Below are positions 1-10,343 of a DNA stretch of 32,625 nucleotides, piece after piece; position 1 is the stretch's first letter, and each line of letters starts with the position of its first letter. This DNA comes from an uncultured Neisseriaceae bacterium (GTDB taxonomy: Bacteria > Pseudomonadota > Gammaproteobacteria > Burkholderiales > Neisseriaceae). The notes under the pieces were generated by a model that saw nothing but the letters and a program-made list of their open reading frames with translations, was not told the DNA's origin and did not search any database. The position numbers and the translations under genes were made by a program. Location: positions 1-32,625 of the forward strand of contig CAMLPN010000024.1 of assembly GCA_946481965.1 (NCBI GenBank), read 5' to 3'.

Positions 1-35
1 GTGCTAATGCTGAGTAAGAGATTAGCTGACAGATA

Positions 36-86
36 ATGAAAATAGTAGCTATAAAAATTTTTTGCATTTGGCTATCTCTGGTTTGA
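36..86 (+). CDS. Candidate 16-aa hydrophobic peptide, copy 1 (Ibs-like?)
   Basis: An ATG-to-TGA mini-ORF encodes MKIVAIKIFCIWLSLV: a short basic start followed by a hydrophobic run with Cys and Trp, enough for one short membrane segment. It is repeated identically at 283-333. The nearest Shine-Dalgarno-like sequence is AAGAGA (16-21), rather far upstream. This sequence can pair: AGAGAT (17-22) with ATCTCT (74-79), plus AGC (24-26) with GCT (71-73), leaving a one-base bulge. That would hide the possible ribosome site, as in many type I toxin mRNAs. Size, hydrophobicity and duplicated arrangement recall the Ibs peptides of the enterobacterial Sib loci. Homology is not claimed, and translation is unproven. 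Confidence 0.35.
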   Translation: MKIVAIKIFCIWLSLV

Positions 87-282
87 GAAAATAAGCATTC
101 AATAATTATCTAGGAGATGACGCTGTCGGATAATATAAAATGCTAAAGATGGGTTAATTGATATAGATATTATATTATTTATCTGAAAAATAAAATGACA
201 TAAATCAAATTTGAAGATTTTAACTGGTCATATTTATCAATCCAGTCGGAACAAAAATCTGTAAGAGATTAACTGACAGATA

Positions 283-333
283 ATGAAAATAGTAGCTATA
301 AAAATTTTTTGCATTTGGCTATCTCTGGTTTGA
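283..333 (+). CDS. Candidate 16-aa hydrophobic peptide, copy 2 (Ibs-like?)
   Basis: This is the second copy of the mini-ORF, identical to copy 1 over all 51 nt, including synonymous positions, while the flanking repeat sequence has diverged. The AGAGAT/ATCTCT pairing (264-269 with 321-326) is kept, but the adjoining AGC/GCT pairs are weakened by a G-to-A change. Conservation at wobble positions suggests that the RNA, its complement, or both are constrained. Recent gene conversion would explain it too. A minus-strand A/T-rich hexamer (TATAAT on the minus strand near 379-384) could be the -10 of an antisense RNA covering the ORF, but no convincing -35 goes with it. Confidence 0.35.
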   Translation: MKIVAIKIFCIWLSLV

Positions 334-537
334 AAAAGTAAGAATTCAATAGCTATCTGGCACTAGCGCTATTAGATTATATAATAATGATAAGATTAGT
401 TTGTTTCTATTACTATTATACTATTTACATGAACAATAAAATGATATAAATTTGATTTAAGAATTTTTAACTGATCATATTATTAATCCAGTCGAAGTAA
501 ATATCTATTGTTCATAGACTAAATATTTCAGCAAATT

Positions 538-590
538 AAAAAGCATTCTGTTATCGGTCAATTGTTGGCTACCAATAACATGAATGCTTT
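538..590 (-). terminator. Rho-independent terminator of uvrB
   Basis: On the minus strand, AAAGCATTC pairs with GAATGCTTT (582-590 with 540-548, 9 bp). Inner pairs GTTAT/ATAAC and GGT/ACC extend the stem. The 3' arm runs into TTTTTAATTT. It lies 16 nt past the uvrB stop and separates that gene from the tandem repeat. Confidence 0.75.
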
Positions 591-606
591 AATGTTGTGA
601 AAAATT

Positions 607-2634
607 TTATTTATCCGCAGCACCAAATAACAAGTTTTCTTTGATGGCACGAATTTTATCTCGTATCTGCGCAGCTTCCTCAAACTGCAAATCACGTGCC
701 GCTACTTGCATGGATTTTTCTAGTTTAGCAATTTCTTTCAGTGCATCTTCTTCATTGTGGATTTCTTTAACTTTAACTTTGCTACGTCCACGTCCTTTTG
801 CGCCATTTTCATCATGATATACACCATCAATCAAATCACGAACCTGCTTTTTAATCTGTTGAGGGACAATACCATGCTCAGTATTAAAGGCTATCTGTTT
901 GGCGCGACGGCGCTCGGTTTCATTGATTGCGGCGTTCATGGAATCAGTAATTTTATCCGCATACAGTATGGCCTGACCATGCACGTTACGAGCAGCACGA
1001 CCAATGGTTTGAATCAGACTACGATGACTGCGTAAAAAACCTTCTTTATCCGCATCAAGTATCGCTACCAGTGATACTTCAGGTATATCCAGTCCCTCAC
1101 GCAGCAGATTAATCCCCACCAGGACATCAAATAAGCCCAAACGTAAGTCACGAATAATTTCTACTCGTTCGACTGTATCAATATCACTATGCAGATAGCG
1201 TACTTTTACCCCAAGTTCGGCATAATAATCGGTAAGCTGTTCTGCCATGCGTTTAGTCAAGGTAGTAACCAATACCCGTTCACCCTTTTCTTTGCGTAGA
1301 TTGATCTCAGAAAGCAAATCATCAACCTGTGTAGCTACCGGACGAATAATAATTTCTGGATCAACCAGTCCGGTAGGACGGACTACCTGTTCAACCACCT
1401 GTCCGGCATGTTCTTCTTCGTATTTGGCCGGTGTTGCAGAAACAAAGATTGTTTGTGGCATAACCTGCTCAAATTCATTGAATTTTAATGGACGATTATC
1501 GCGTGCAGAAGGTAAACGGAAGCCATAATCTACTAGATTCTGTTTACGTGATGCGTCGCCTTTATACATTCCTCCAATTTGTGTGACGGTGACATGGCTT
1601 TCATCAATAAACATTAAGGCGTTTCTGGGCAGATAATCCATTAATGTTGGCGGTGGTTCACCTTCATTTTTACCAGAAAAATGACGAGAATAATTTTCAA
1701 TACCTTTGCAAAAACCCATTTCATAAAGCATTTCCAGATCAAAACGGGTGCGCTGCTCAATACGCTGTGCTTCAACCAGACGCCCTTCCTGACTAAACCA
1801 TTTAATGCGTTCGCCCAACTCCTGTTTAATATTTTCACAGGCACGTAAAACTGTATCACGTGGAGTAACATAATGACTGGAAGGAAAAACTGTATAACGA
1901 CCAACACGCTGTTGCAAACTACCAGAGAGTGGATCAAATAGCTGCATACGGTCTACTTCATCATCAAACAAACTAATGCGAAGAGCCAGTTCAGAGTTCT
2001 CGGCTGGAAAGATATCAATCACATCACCACGCACCCGGAATGTACCACGAGCAAAATCAATATCACCACGTTCATACTGCATGGCTACTAGTCGCGCAAT
2101 AATATCGCGCTGATCAATTTTCTGGCCTTCTTTCACGTGCAGAATCATCTGATGATATTCATTGGGATCGCCAATACCGTAAATGGCTGATACTGTGGCA
2201 ACGATAACCACATCCTGTCGCTGCATCAGGCTTTTGGTAGCACTTAAACGCATCTGTTCGATATGCTCATTGATGGCAGAATCTTTTTCAATGAATAAAT
2301 CCCGACTAGGTACATAGGCTTCCGGCTGATAATAATCATAATAAGATACAAAATACTCAACGGCATTTTCTGGAAAAAATTCACGCATTTCGGCGTATAG
2401 CTGTGCCGCCAAGGTTTTATTATGTGCCATAATGATGGCCGGCCGACCACTTTGGGCAATCACATTCGCCATGGTATAGGTTTTACCCGAACCGGTTACA
2501 CCCAGTAATGTTTGGCTGGATAAACCATCTTCCAATCCCTCCAACAAGCCTTTGATAGCAGTCGGCTGATCTCCTGCCGGTGGAAAAGGCCGATGCAGTT
2601 TAAAAACACTATTGGGATACTGAATAACGTCCAT
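607..2634 (-). CDS. uvrB: UvrABC system protein B (excinuclease subunit B)
   Basis: UvrB is the damage-verifying helicase-like subunit of nucleotide excision repair. UvrA loads it on DNA, and it then recruits UvrC for incision. At 675 aa it has the usual full length. The Walker A motif GVTGSGKT is at residues 45-52. The tyrosine-rich beta-hairpin that inserts between the strands lies at about 94-116 ([18 protein letters not shown]). A DESH motif II sits near 340, the motif VI region reads QTIGRAARN, and the C-terminal UVR domain that contacts UvrC covers about 635-665. The N-terminus (MDVIQYPN, then [14 protein letters not shown]) matches family starts. It is transcribed alone, with a strong terminator downstream and 504 bp of spacer upstream. 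No LexA-type box was recognised. Confidence 0.98.
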   Translation of the reverse strand: MDVIQYPNSVFKLHRPFPPAGDQPTAIKGLLEGLEDGLSSQTLLGVTGSGKTYTMANVIAQSGRPAIIMAHNKTLAAQLYAEMREFFPENAVEYFVSYYDYYQPEAYVPSRDLFIEKDSAINEHIEQMRLSATKSLMQRQDVVIVATVSAIYGIGDPNEYHQMILHVKEGQKIDQRDIIARLVAMQYERGDIDFARGTFRVRGDVIDIFPAENSELALRISLFDDEVDRMQLFDPLSGSLQQRVGRYTVFPSSHYVTPRDTVLRACENIKQELGERIKWFSQEGRLVEAQRIEQRTRFDLEMLYEMGFCKGIENYSRHFSGKNEGEPPPTLMDYLPRNALMFIDESHVTVTQIGGMYKGDASRKQNLVDYGFRLPSARDNRPLKFNEFEQVMPQTIFVSATPAKYEEEHAGQVVEQVVRPTGLVDPEIIIRPVATQVDDLLSEINLRKEKGERVLVTTLTKRMAEQLTDYYAELGVKVRYLHSDIDTVERVEIIRDLRLGLFDVLVGINLLREGLDIPEVSLVAILDADKEGFLRSHRSLIQTIGRAARNVHGQAILYADKITDSMNAAINETERRRAKQIAFNTEHGIVPQQIKKQVRDLIDGVYHDENGAKGRGRSKVKVKEIHNEEDALKEIAKLEKSMQVAARDLQFEEAAQIRDKIRAIKENLLFGAADK

Positions 2635-3138
2635 AAGCAGGATAACCTAAAAAATTAATACTTTTATAAAAAATATTGTTCAGAGCAGATAAAACCGTGC
2701 AAGTAGTTTGGATTACACATAAGGTCAAATATTATAAAAAGCAAGATCATCTGACTGACTTTACAACTCAATCAGACCAGCATGTTTTAATAATAATGAA
2801 TAGACGACCACAGTGTACCTCAATTATAAATCAGTAAAATATCCTGCTAATTTTTGAATTTACAATATGATATATACATAAAAAGCAAATATATAAACTA
2901 GTTAAATTACAATTTATAAAATATATTTTAAAAAGAGTCTTAGTATAATTATATATATGGCATAATTAAACATAAATTAAGTTTTAGCTAAAGTAATTTA
3001 CCCCAAAGTCCAAATTTGCTATATCTAAGTTATTTCGCAACGTCGCGCTATAATCATTGACACATTCGACTTGAACGCATACAAATGACTATTAATTTAA
3101 CCATAGAGAACATAATAATTTTGATTATTTCTATATTT
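2635..3138. other. AT-rich spacer between the MFS gene and uvrB
   Basis: This 504-bp stretch contains no credible ORF. It must hold the uvrB promoter (minus strand, right next to 2635) and the 3' untranslated region of the MFS gene. A plus-strand TTGACA (3057-3062) lies 17 bp before TACAAA (3080-3085) and points into the 3' end of the MFS gene. No product could be assigned to it. Confidence 0.6.
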
Positions 3139-4404
3139 TCAATCAATAATCTGACCATTATCATCAATCTGCTGCAAATTTCGACCTTTGGTTTCTGGTA
3201 ACAGCAATACGCTAATGATCACAATTGTATAAGCCCAACTGGCATCAATGGCAATAGCCGACCCTAAACTCATGGAAGTACTCATATGACCGACTAAAAA
3301 GGGAAAAATAGATGAAAAAATACGCCCAAAGTTATAGCAAAAGCCAACACCTGCACCCCGATAACGTTGTGGATACAGCTCATTAAACAAAGCACCAAAA
3401 CTTGAAGGAATACCGGCAGCAAAAAAACCCAGGGGAAATCCGAAAAAAAGCATTTGGGTATTCGTTAAAGGCAGATATATATAACAGCGTACAGTGATCA
3501 CACAACAGATTGCAAAGCAGACTACATTAAAACGTCTACCGATTTTATCTAATAAAAAGGAACTAGCAATACAACCACACCAGAATGCAAAAATAATTAC
3601 AGTAAGATAAAAAAAACCACTTGAATTTAGTACTGACAGTTGGCGTTCTTCTTTAAGAAAGGTGGGTAACCACAACATAATGGCATGATAACCACCATGA
3701 GCACCCAGTCCAAGCATACCACCAATTAGTGTAACCCGCACTAGAGATGGGGAAAAAATACCAAATAGCGATTGAGTTATTTTTTCCTTTTTAATATTAT
3801 TAATAATAATTTTTTTCTCTGGTTCCTGTACATAATAACGAACATACAAAATCAATAATGCTGGTAAAAGTCCTACAGCAAACATAATGCGCCACGCCAT
3901 ATATTCCGGTGCCAGACCATAAATTACTGTAAACAAAATGATTGACAAACCCCAACCTACCGCCCAGCCACTTTGCACAAGTGCCATCACTTTGCCACGA
4001 TATTGTGACTGAATAGTTTCGGCCATTAACACCGCTCCGGCAGCCCACTCTCCCCCAATACCAAATCCCTGTAATCCTTTCAATACCAGTAACCAGTGGT
4101 AATCAGTAACAAACGCAGCGAGAAAAGTAAATAAAGAAAACCATATAATCATTATTTGCAGGGTTTTCACGCGCCCAAACCGATCTGATAAAGCCCCGGC
4201 AAACCAGCCACCTATTGCTGAGGTCACCAAAGTGGCACTGCTCAGTAATCCTGCCTCTCCCTTAGTAATTGAAAAATAGGTAATTAGCGAAGGAATAAGC
4301 AATCCAAACATCTGATTTTCCAAAGCATCTAATGTCCATCCTCCAAAACATGCCCAAAAGGTCTTTTTCTCATTTTGTGAAACATCATGATACCAATTAA
4401 ACAT
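3139..4404 (-). CDS. MFS transporter, metabolite:H+ symporter type
   Basis: This is a major facilitator superfamily permease of the inner membrane, with about 12 hydrophobic segments in 421 aa. The first segment region has GGWTLDALENQMF, as in sialate/carboxylate and aromatic-acid symporters (SHS/AAHS-type families). The loop 2-3 signature is GALSDRFGRVK, the segment 4-5 region reads GFGIGGEWAAGAVLMAE, the central loop is LysAsn-rich, and the C-terminus has LPETKGRNL. I infer an organic acid or sugar-acid substrate, which the sequence alone cannot fix. The start at 4404 (MFNWYHDVSQNEKK) is preferred because AGAGAG sits about 9 nt upstream and family members begin there. The frame remains open upstream to 4515, adding 37 lysine-rich residues that look untranslated. 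It stands alone between long spacers. Confidence 0.88.
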   Translation of the reverse strand: MFNWYHDVSQNEKKTFWACFGGWTLDALENQMFGLLIPSLITYFSITKGEAGLLSSATLVTSAIGGWFAGALSDRFGRVKTLQIMIIWFSLFTFLAAFVTDYHWLLVLKGLQGFGIGGEWAAGAVLMAETIQSQYRGKVMALVQSGWAVGWGLSIILFTVIYGLAPEYMAWRIMFAVGLLPALLILYVRYYVQEPEKKIIINNIKKEKITQSLFGIFSPSLVRVTLIGGMLGLGAHGGYHAIMLWLPTFLKEERQLSVLNSSGFFYLTVIIFAFWCGCIASSFLLDKIGRRFNVVCFAICCVITVRCYIYLPLTNTQMLFFGFPLGFFAAGIPSSFGALFNELYPQRYRGAGVGFCYNFGRIFSSIFPFLVGHMSTSMSLGSAIAIDASWAYTIVIISVLLLPETKGRNLQQIDDNGQIID

Positions 4405-4980
4405 AATATTTCTCTCTTTGTATAATTTTAAAAGTTTTATTTGATAATTAATCAAATACTTTATTTCTTCTACCATACTATATTTGTTTGATTTATTTAT
4501 TCCTACAAAACTCAATTTTGGACTATAAGTCGAAACAAATATAATCAGTATTATTTATCATGAAACAATAGCAATAAAGTTAAAATATATTTATTCTCCA
4601 TTGAGTTGAGTAGAATCAGTTTTTAATTATAAAATTAAAATATATTACTTAAGAAATACAATATTAAACCAACATATAAAATATCTATGATATGTTAATT
4701 TAAAATACTTATATTTTTTAATTATAAGCAATCTTATCTATATAATGTTGATTATTGATTAAAAATAACACTATTTATTGATTATATTCAATAAAATTTC
4801 ATTTATATGTCAATATTAACATCTATCAAAAAATAGATTTGATTTGATAATAACTTAATTTATGACTTTAGTCATATTAAATTATTTACTTATTTACTGC
4901 TACAGAATTGGTCATTTATTTTCAAATGATAATTACTGTCTAATTAAATAAATTATTTCTGCTTTGTTTTTTATTTTTCA
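4405..4980. other. AT-rich spacer upstream of the MFS gene
   Basis: Nearly 580 bp of very AT-rich sequence lies between the MFS start and the lysO stop. It holds the MFS leader and presumably its promoter, but there are many AT hexamers and none stands out. No ORF or strong hairpin was found. Confidence 0.55.
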
Positions 4981-5898
4981 TCAAAATGTGATTGATGAAA
5001 AAAATACCATTAATATCGGCGCTAGAATATTAACAATAAAACCAAAGCTGATGGCAATAGGCACCGTGGCTATCCCTCCAGAAGACTGAATAGCAGGTAA
5101 GGTAAAGTCTAGACTGGTCGCGCCCCCTGAAGTAATGGCTGTATAGGGAAAACGGCTCATAATAAACGGAATAAAAAATAAGGCAAAAAACTCACGTGCC
5201 AGATCATTTAACATTGCAACACTACCCCATACTGGACCATAAACCTGACTAAAAATAATACTGGATAAAGAGTACCAGCCATAACCACTGCTCAGTGCTA
5301 ATCCTTTCGACAATGAAACTCCCGGCATAAGTAAAGCAAAAACTGTGCCACCTAGCATGCAGGCGAACATAAATAGCAATGCAATAATCACGCCACGACG
5401 ATTTAAAAGTACCTGACGCAGACTTATTCCGCTGCTGCGCAGTTGCATACCAACCAAAAAAATAAGCACAAACAACGTGTATTTAATGGCTGTTTCAGGA
5501 TGTAACCAGACACTGATTTTGGTGTAGGTACCACAAAGCAGACCAATCAGCAAACAGGTAATTTGCTTGAAACTACCGGCAAAACTAAAAGAATTATTAG
5601 CCTGATTTTGTTGAGGAGCAGATAAATGCCAAGGATAACGACGATCAAACCACATTAATACCAATAGGTTTGACCCGATGATGCAACTAAATAACACAGC
5701 AACATTTATACTGATAACACTTATCTGTGCACTCAGATTGGGTACATGAGCCAGTGATGAGCCGATCAAAAACAGGATGGCATAGATTAAATAACCCAGA
5801 CAACGATCTAGCCATTTCAGTGCTTCTTTAGGTAAGCGAATAAAAAAGCCTAATAACAGCGGTAACAGAATAATGATCAAGGTGGTAAGATTTTGCAT
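4981..5898 (-). CDS. lysO: LysO-type lysine exporter (DUF340 family)
   Basis: This 305-aa inner-membrane protein has about eight hydrophobic segments and matches the LysO (YbjE, DUF340) family, which in Escherichia coli exports L-lysine and its toxic analogue thialysine. Family-like features include the N-terminal LLPLLLGFFI segment, the central loop (RSSGISLRQVLLNRRGVIIALLF, in pieces), the GYGWYSLSS stretch and the C-terminal TSGGATSLDFTLP region, which is well conserved among LysO proteins. The length is normal. An AT-rich leader precedes the start, with a minus-strand TTGACA at 5934-5929. No lysine riboswitch or obvious ArgP site is visible in this short spacer. The upstream fpr gene is separated from it by a terminator, so the gene is probably transcribed on its own. 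Confidence 0.85.
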   Translation of the reverse strand: MQNLTTLIIILLPLLLGFFIRLPKEALKWLDRCLGYLIYAILFLIGSSLAHVPNLSAQISVISINVAVLFSCIIGSNLLVLMWFDRRYPWHLSAPQQNQANNSFSFAGSFKQITCLLIGLLCGTYTKISVWLHPETAIKYTLFVLIFLVGMQLRSSGISLRQVLLNRRGVIIALLFMFACMLGGTVFALLMPGVSLSKGLALSSGYGWYSLSSIIFSQVYGPVWGSVAMLNDLAREFFALFFIPFIMSRFPYTAITSGGATSLDFTLPAIQSSGGIATVPIAISFGFIVNILAPILMVFFSSITF

Positions 5899-5944
5899 AA
5901 ATTAAAGCGTTATCGGAAAGATATATAATGTCAATATAGCAGTA

Positions 5945-5979
5945 TAAAAATAAAGCAGCATGATGTGTTGTCATGCTGC
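5945..5979 (-). terminator. Rho-independent terminator of fpr
   Basis: GCAGCATGA (5955-5963) and TCATGCTGC (5971-5979) form a perfect 9-bp stem with a 7-nt loop. On the minus strand the stem is followed by TTTATTTTTA. It lies 22 nt beyond the fpr stop and isolates lysO from fpr. The plus-strand side also has a T-run (CATTTTTATT), so it may act in both directions. Confidence 0.8.
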
Positions 5980-6001
5980 CCATTTTTATTATAAGAATAT
6001 T

Positions 6002-6778
6002 TTACTGATCAACAAAAGCGCGTTCAATGACATAATCACCACGCTGCCCCATTTTCGGAGAAATAGTCAAACCAAAACCATCGAGAACGGCACAGGAATC
6101 TTTCAGCATTGCCGGACTGCCACAAATCATCGCGCGGTCATGTTCTGGTGTTATTGGAGGCAAGCCAATATCATCAAATAGCTTACCGGAGCGCATCAGA
6201 TCGGTTAAATGGCCATAATGTATATATTCTTCACGTGATACTACCGGATAGTAAATCAGTTTTTCACGTACCATTTCGCCAAGATATTCATGGTTAGGTA
6301 GTTCTGTTGTAAAGTGATCATAATACGCCAGATCTTTTTGGTAGCGCACACCATGAATCAAAACAATTTTTTCAAATTGATCGTATATCTCTGGATCTTT
6401 AGTCACACTCAAAAACGGTGCTAAGCCGGTACCGGTTGAAAGTAGATAGAGATTTTTACCCGGATTCAAATCACTAGCAATTAATGTTCCGGTTGGTTTT
6501 TTACTAACCAATACTTCATCACCTACTTTCAAATGCTGTAGCCGACTGGTTAGGGGACCATCCTGAACTTTAATACTGAAAAAAGCCAGTTCTTCTTCCC
6601 AATTGGCGCTGGCAATACTGTAAGCCCGCATTAGCGGCTTACCATCCACCATTAAACCGATCATGACGAACTGGCCATTCTGAAAACGTAATGAATCATC
6701 ACGCGTGCAGGTAAAGGTAAAGTATGCATCTGTCCAATGATGTACGGACAGGACTTTCTGTACGTTATAAGCTGCCAT
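6002..6778 (-). CDS. fpr: Ferredoxin-NADP(+) reductase
   Basis: This flavoprotein shuttles electrons between NADPH and ferredoxin or flavodoxin in the cytoplasm, for biosynthetic and oxidative-stress reductions. The 258-aa chain has the FAD-binding RAYS motif (51-54), the NADP-binding glycine-rich STGTGLAPF (114-122), and CGSPAML (219-225) near the C-terminus. It ends ERAFVDQ, as expected of the bacterial FPR group whose C-terminal AFV segment packs over the flavin. Length and start are typical. A second, diverged reductase is encoded at 14262-15041. A strong terminator follows the gene. No SoxR or FinR site was recognised upstream. Confidence 0.95.
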   Translation of the reverse strand: MAAYNVQKVLSVHHWTDAYFTFTCTRDDSLRFQNGQFVMIGLMVDGKPLMRAYSIASANWEEELAFFSIKVQDGPLTSRLQHLKVGDEVLVSKKPTGTLIASDLNPGKNLYLLSTGTGLAPFLSVTKDPEIYDQFEKIVLIHGVRYQKDLAYYDHFTTELPNHEYLGEMVREKLIYYPVVSREEYIHYGHLTDLMRSGKLFDDIGLPPITPEHDRAMICGSPAMLKDSCAVLDGFGLTISPKMGQRGDYVIERAFVDQ

Positions 6779-7435
6779 TAATTATCCAATATTCTAGGAA
6801 GCGGTATTGTTAGCGTAAACCGAAAACAAGCCAGTTTAATCAGCTCTCTGGCTTTAAGTCACTTTTGTGAATTTAAGGTAGCGATTTTAAGTCAATTTAT
6901 TGGTTTCTTCAATGTAATTTAGAGTATAAGCTTTAACAAATTATCCTATTGATATTATCAAAGCCTAAACAGGTAATAAGATCAGATTGATTGCAACTGA
7001 TTGAATTAAAAATTTACACACCATGATTGGCTATTCTCTCAAAATCTATCTAATCATTTATGATCAGCAATGATTAAGAACCCAATATTAAATTGGCATT
7101 TTAATCACCATTAATATGTAATTGCTTTTGACCACAATGAATACTTATTAATAAATAAATCACTTAATAATCACTATTAAACAATAAAGAATTGATCGTC
7201 TCAACTGAAAATAGCTGGATTATTAATAAATATTTATTTTCTTATTTTTAAATAGTTATTTAACCAGTAGATTAATTTGCTAGAAGTGAAATTTATTTTT
7301 AGTCAATATTAAAGTAACAGTTTTATAACTATAAATTTATGCCACCAATATTTTATATATTGATGGCATAATGTTTTATCAATTATTGTCGCTATGCAAG
7401 CGGATTACAACCATAGCAAACTAAAGAATAAATTG
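6779..7435. other. AT-rich spacer between secA and fpr
   Basis: This 657-bp region has no credible ORF on either strand. It contains the fpr promoter region next to 6779 and, near the secA end, the hairpin at 7340-7368. Nothing else was recognised. Confidence 0.6.
7340..7368 (-). terminator. Probable secA terminator hairpin
   Basis: TGCCAcCAATAT (7340-7351) pairs with ATATTGaTGGCA (7357-7368) with one mismatch and a 5-nt loop. On the minus strand it lies 67 nt past the secA stop and is followed by TAAATTTATAG. The T tract is interrupted, so intrinsic termination is plausible but not certain. Confidence 0.45.
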
Positions 7436-10120
7436 TTACAGTCGTCCATGACATTGTTTGTATTTCAATCCGCTACCACATGGACAAGGATCGTTACGAT
7501 GAATTAATTCCCTGCGTTCATCTAAAGCTTCTGGGCTGTAATCATCCTCAGCATATCGCAAAGAAGATGTTGAATGTTCTGCTGATCGTTCACTGCTTTC
7601 TGCTTCATGATCGGTATAATCAAATCGTACCGAAATCAATAGGGAAGCAGTTGTCTGGCGAATGTTATGCCACATGGCCTGAAACATTTCAAATGCTTCA
7701 CGTTTATATTCTTGTTTCGGATTTTTCTGAGCATAACCGCGTAAATGTATACCCTGACGCAGATAGTCCATATCAGCCAAATGTTCACGCCAGCGCGTAT
7801 CAATAATTTGTAACATCACATTACGTTCAAAACGACGCATACCGTCAATACCAGCCAATTCCACTTTGGCAGCATAATCTTTTTCGACAATATCCAATAA
7901 GCGCTCACTGATGTCTTGATTATCAAGTGTATTGTCTTCTTTTAACCAGTCAGCGATAGAAACATGGATATTGAAATCTGCTACCAGTTTGTGTTCCAGT
8001 CCGGATATATCCCATTGTTCTTCCATACTATTTGGCGGAATATAACTATCTACTGTTTCAACAATCGCATCATGACGAACTTCCTGCATTAGCGCATCAA
8101 TATCTTCGCTAAGCAAAATTTCAGCACGTTGATGATAAATGACTTTACGCTGATCATTAGCCACATCATCATATTCCAGTACCTGTTTGCGCATGTCAAA
8201 ATTGCGATTTTCAACTTTACGCTGAGCGTTTTCAATCTGGCGGTTAAGCATCCCGGCTTCAATGGCAACACCACGTTCTGGTGCTAATCGGTTCAGAATA
8301 GCCGACGCACGATCTAATGCAAAAAGACGTAATAACGGGTCTTCAAATGACAAGTAAAAACGGCTGGAACCAGCATCGCCCTGACGACCAGCACGACCAC
8401 GTAGCTGATTATCAATACGCCGGCTTTCATGTCGTTCGGTACCGATAATATGTAAACCACCGGCCTCAAGCACGGCATCATGATCCTGCTGCCATTGTCT
8501 TTGCAGTTTAAATATTTTTACCTCTTTCTCTTTGGCAGACAAACTCTCATCAGCGGCTATGGCATCGATCTGCGGTTTAATGTTACCACCCAGCACAATA
8601 TCGGTACCACGACCAGCCATATTAGTTGCCACGGTAATCATACCCAAACGTCCCGCCTGTGCAATAATATCAGCCTCTCGAGCATGTTCTTTGGCATTGA
8701 GCACATTGTGAGCAAGATTAGCTTTCTTTAATAAGTCAGAAACCAATTCGGAATTTTCGATACTGGTGGTACCAACCAGAATGGGCTGTCCTTTAGCATT
8801 ACGTTCTTTGATATCAGCAACGACGGCTTCATATTTTTCTTCAATAGAACGATAAACCTGATCGTTTAGATCTTTGCGCACCATGGGGCGATTGGGCGGA
8901 ATAATGACGGTTTCCAGTCCGTAAATACTCTGAAACTCAAATGCCTCGGTATCTGCAGTACCGGTCATCCCAGCCAACTTATCATATAGCCGAAAGAAAT
9001 TCTGAAAGGTAATAGAAGCCAGTGTCTGGTTTTCTTTATTAATTTCTACACCTTCTTTTGCCTCTACCGCCTGATGCAAACCGTCTGACCACCGACGACC
9101 AGCCATTAGCCGTCCAGTAAATTCATCAACAATAACTACCTCACCATCCTGCACCACATAATGCTGGTCACGCTGGAATAATGTATATGCACGTAATGCC
9201 GCCATCAAATGGTGCATCAGCATGATATTGGTAGTGGAATACAGTGAATCACCCTCTTGCAACAAACCCATTTGTGCCAAAATTTCTTCGGCATGTTCAT
9301 GTCCCTGTTCACTGAGGATAACCTGACGAGCTTTTTCATCCACCCAATAATCTCCGTCACCTTCCTCACTTTGCTGCGGGGTAAGTTGTGGTGGAATTTG
9401 GTTCATAATCTGATACAGGGTGACGTTATCATCAGCCTGACCAGAAATAATTAACGGGGTGCGCGCTTCATCAATCAGAATGGAGTCAACTTCATCCACG
9501 ACAGCAAAAGCTAAATCACGTTGTACTTTTTCGCTTTGGTCACTGACCATATTGTCGCGTAGATAATCAAAACCATATTCGTTATTGGTACCATAGGTGA
9601 TATCCGCCTGATAAGCAGCTTTTTTGTCGTCATGATCCATATCACTGACTATTACCCCTACACTCATACCAAGAAATTCGTATAGTGGTCGCATGATGCT
9701 GGCGTCGCGAGTTGCCAGATAGTCATTTACAGTAACTACATGTACACCCTTACCTGTCAGAGCATTCAGATAAACTGCCGTAGTGGCTACCAGAGTTTTA
9801 CCCTCACCGGTGCGCATTTCGGCAATCTTACCGTAATGCAAAACCATCCCACCAATTAGCTGTACATCAAAATGACGCATACCAAGTGTACGCTGGCTGG
9901 CTTCACGGCACACTGCAAATGCTTCGACCAACAAATTATCCAGACTTTCGCCAGCTGTCAGACGCTGCTTAAATTCAGCAGTCTTAGCCTGTAATTGTGC
10001 ATCACTCAGCGCCTGCACTTGTGGTTCCAGTGCGTTGATTTTCGATACTTCTTTACGATATTGTTTCAGGAGTCGGTCGTTACGGCTACCCAGAATTTTT
10101 TTAGCTAAGTTTTTCAACAT
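7436..10120 (-). CDS. secA: Preprotein translocase ATPase SecA
   Basis: SecA is the motor ATPase that drives unfolded preproteins through SecYEG at the inner membrane. The 894-aa length is close to the 901 aa of the E. coli protein. The Walker A region MRTGEGKT is at residues 102-109, and the Walker B and preprotein crosslinking region starts at [17 protein letters not shown] near 206. Helicase motifs include [10 protein letters not shown] and GRAGRQGD. The C-terminus ends with the zinc-binding, SecB-contacting tail whose ligands are C879, C881, C890 and H891. No SecM-like regulator is seen upstream; instead, a small acetyltransferase and a DciA-like gene are divergent, an arrangement in which DciA-family genes often lie close to secA. 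Confidence 0.98.
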   Translation of the reverse strand: MLKNLAKKILGSRNDRLLKQYRKEVSKINALEPQVQALSDAQLQAKTAEFKQRLTAGESLDNLLVEAFAVCREASQRTLGMRHFDVQLIGGMVLHYGKIAEMRTGEGKTLVATTAVYLNALTGKGVHVVTVNDYLATRDASIMRPLYEFLGMSVGVIVSDMDHDDKKAAYQADITYGTNNEYGFDYLRDNMVSDQSEKVQRDLAFAVVDEVDSILIDEARTPLIISGQADDNVTLYQIMNQIPPQLTPQQSEEGDGDYWVDEKARQVILSEQGHEHAEEILAQMGLLQEGDSLYSTTNIMLMHHLMAALRAYTLFQRDQHYVVQDGEVVIVDEFTGRLMAGRRWSDGLHQAVEAKEGVEINKENQTLASITFQNFFRLYDKLAGMTGTADTEAFEFQSIYGLETVIIPPNRPMVRKDLNDQVYRSIEEKYEAVVADIKERNAKGQPILVGTTSIENSELVSDLLKKANLAHNVLNAKEHAREADIIAQAGRLGMITVATNMAGRGTDIVLGGNIKPQIDAIAADESLSAKEKEVKIFKLQRQWQQDHDAVLEAGGLHIIGTERHESRRIDNQLRGRAGRQGDAGSSRFYLSFEDPLLRLFALDRASAILNRLAPERGVAIEAGMLNRQIENAQRKVENRNFDMRKQVLEYDDVANDQRKVIYHQRAEILLSEDIDALMQEVRHDAIVETVDSYIPPNSMEEQWDISGLEHKLVADFNIHVSIADWLKEDNTLDNQDISERLLDIVEKDYAAKVELAGIDGMRRFERNVMLQIIDTRWREHLADMDYLRQGIHLRGYAQKNPKQEYKREAFEMFQAMWHNIRQTTASLLISVRFDYTDHEAESSERSAEHSTSSLRYAEDDYSPEALDERRELIHRNDPCPCGSGLKYKQCHGRL

Positions 10121-10343
10121 AAATCAACAGTCCAGCACCAGCAGGCGCAATAAAAAATAAGCAAGAAATAGGAAATTTTAACACAAGCTACTAAGCTAAT
10201 GTATTGCAGTTTGCATTTTTGTGTTGTTTGTGAACAATAATTAGCACTAATTTTAGCCAGTTATTTTTTTCACAATTATCTATATAATGGTAGTTAGTCA
10301 AATTCCAAGACTGAATGGAATGTTTATTGAAAGGTTACTGACA

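Larger units (their letters stand above)
14..507. repeat. Diverged 247-bp tandem duplication
   Basis: Two direct copies lie head to tail, about 14-260 and 261-507, with a period of 247 bp (GTAAGAGATT at 14 and 261; AATCCAGTCG at 239 and 485, a 1-bp drift). The first ~90 bp of each unit is nearly identical. The remainder has diverged visibly, to roughly 70% by eye. Inside the conserved block a 51-nt stretch (36-86 and 283-333) is identical at every base and can be read as a 16-codon ORF. The segment lies just beyond the terminator of uvrB. No transposase or terminal inverted repeats are seen, so this looks like duplication of a small locus and not a mobile element. More copies could lie left of the window, although positions 1-13 do not match the end of a unit. 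Confidence 0.85.

Noticed and set aside
1-507. The tandem repeat as a CRISPR array or insertion sequence
   Set aside because: There are only two 247-bp units with no short regular repeats and spacers, no transposase and no terminal inverted repeats.
3085-3201. A 38-codon hydrophobic plus-strand frame behind TTGACA-N17-TACAAA
   Set aside because: The -10 box overlaps the ATG, so the transcript would start after it. There is no ribosome site, and the frame overlaps the 3' end of the MFS gene on the other strand.
4405-4515. N-terminal extension of the MFS transporter by 37 residues
   Set aside because: The extension is Lys/Ile/Asn-rich like translated spacer DNA, and a ribosome site lies just before the internal ATG at 4404.
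4974-5002. Hairpin TTTTTCATCA/TGATGAAAAA at the lysO stop
   Set aside because: On the minus strand the stem is followed by an A-rich stretch with no T tract, so it is not a standard terminator.
7480-7806. A 108-codon open frame opposite the 3' end of secA
   Set aside because: It lies entirely inside a well-supported gene on the other strand and has no protein-like features. Similar shadows occur opposite uvrB, recC and recB.
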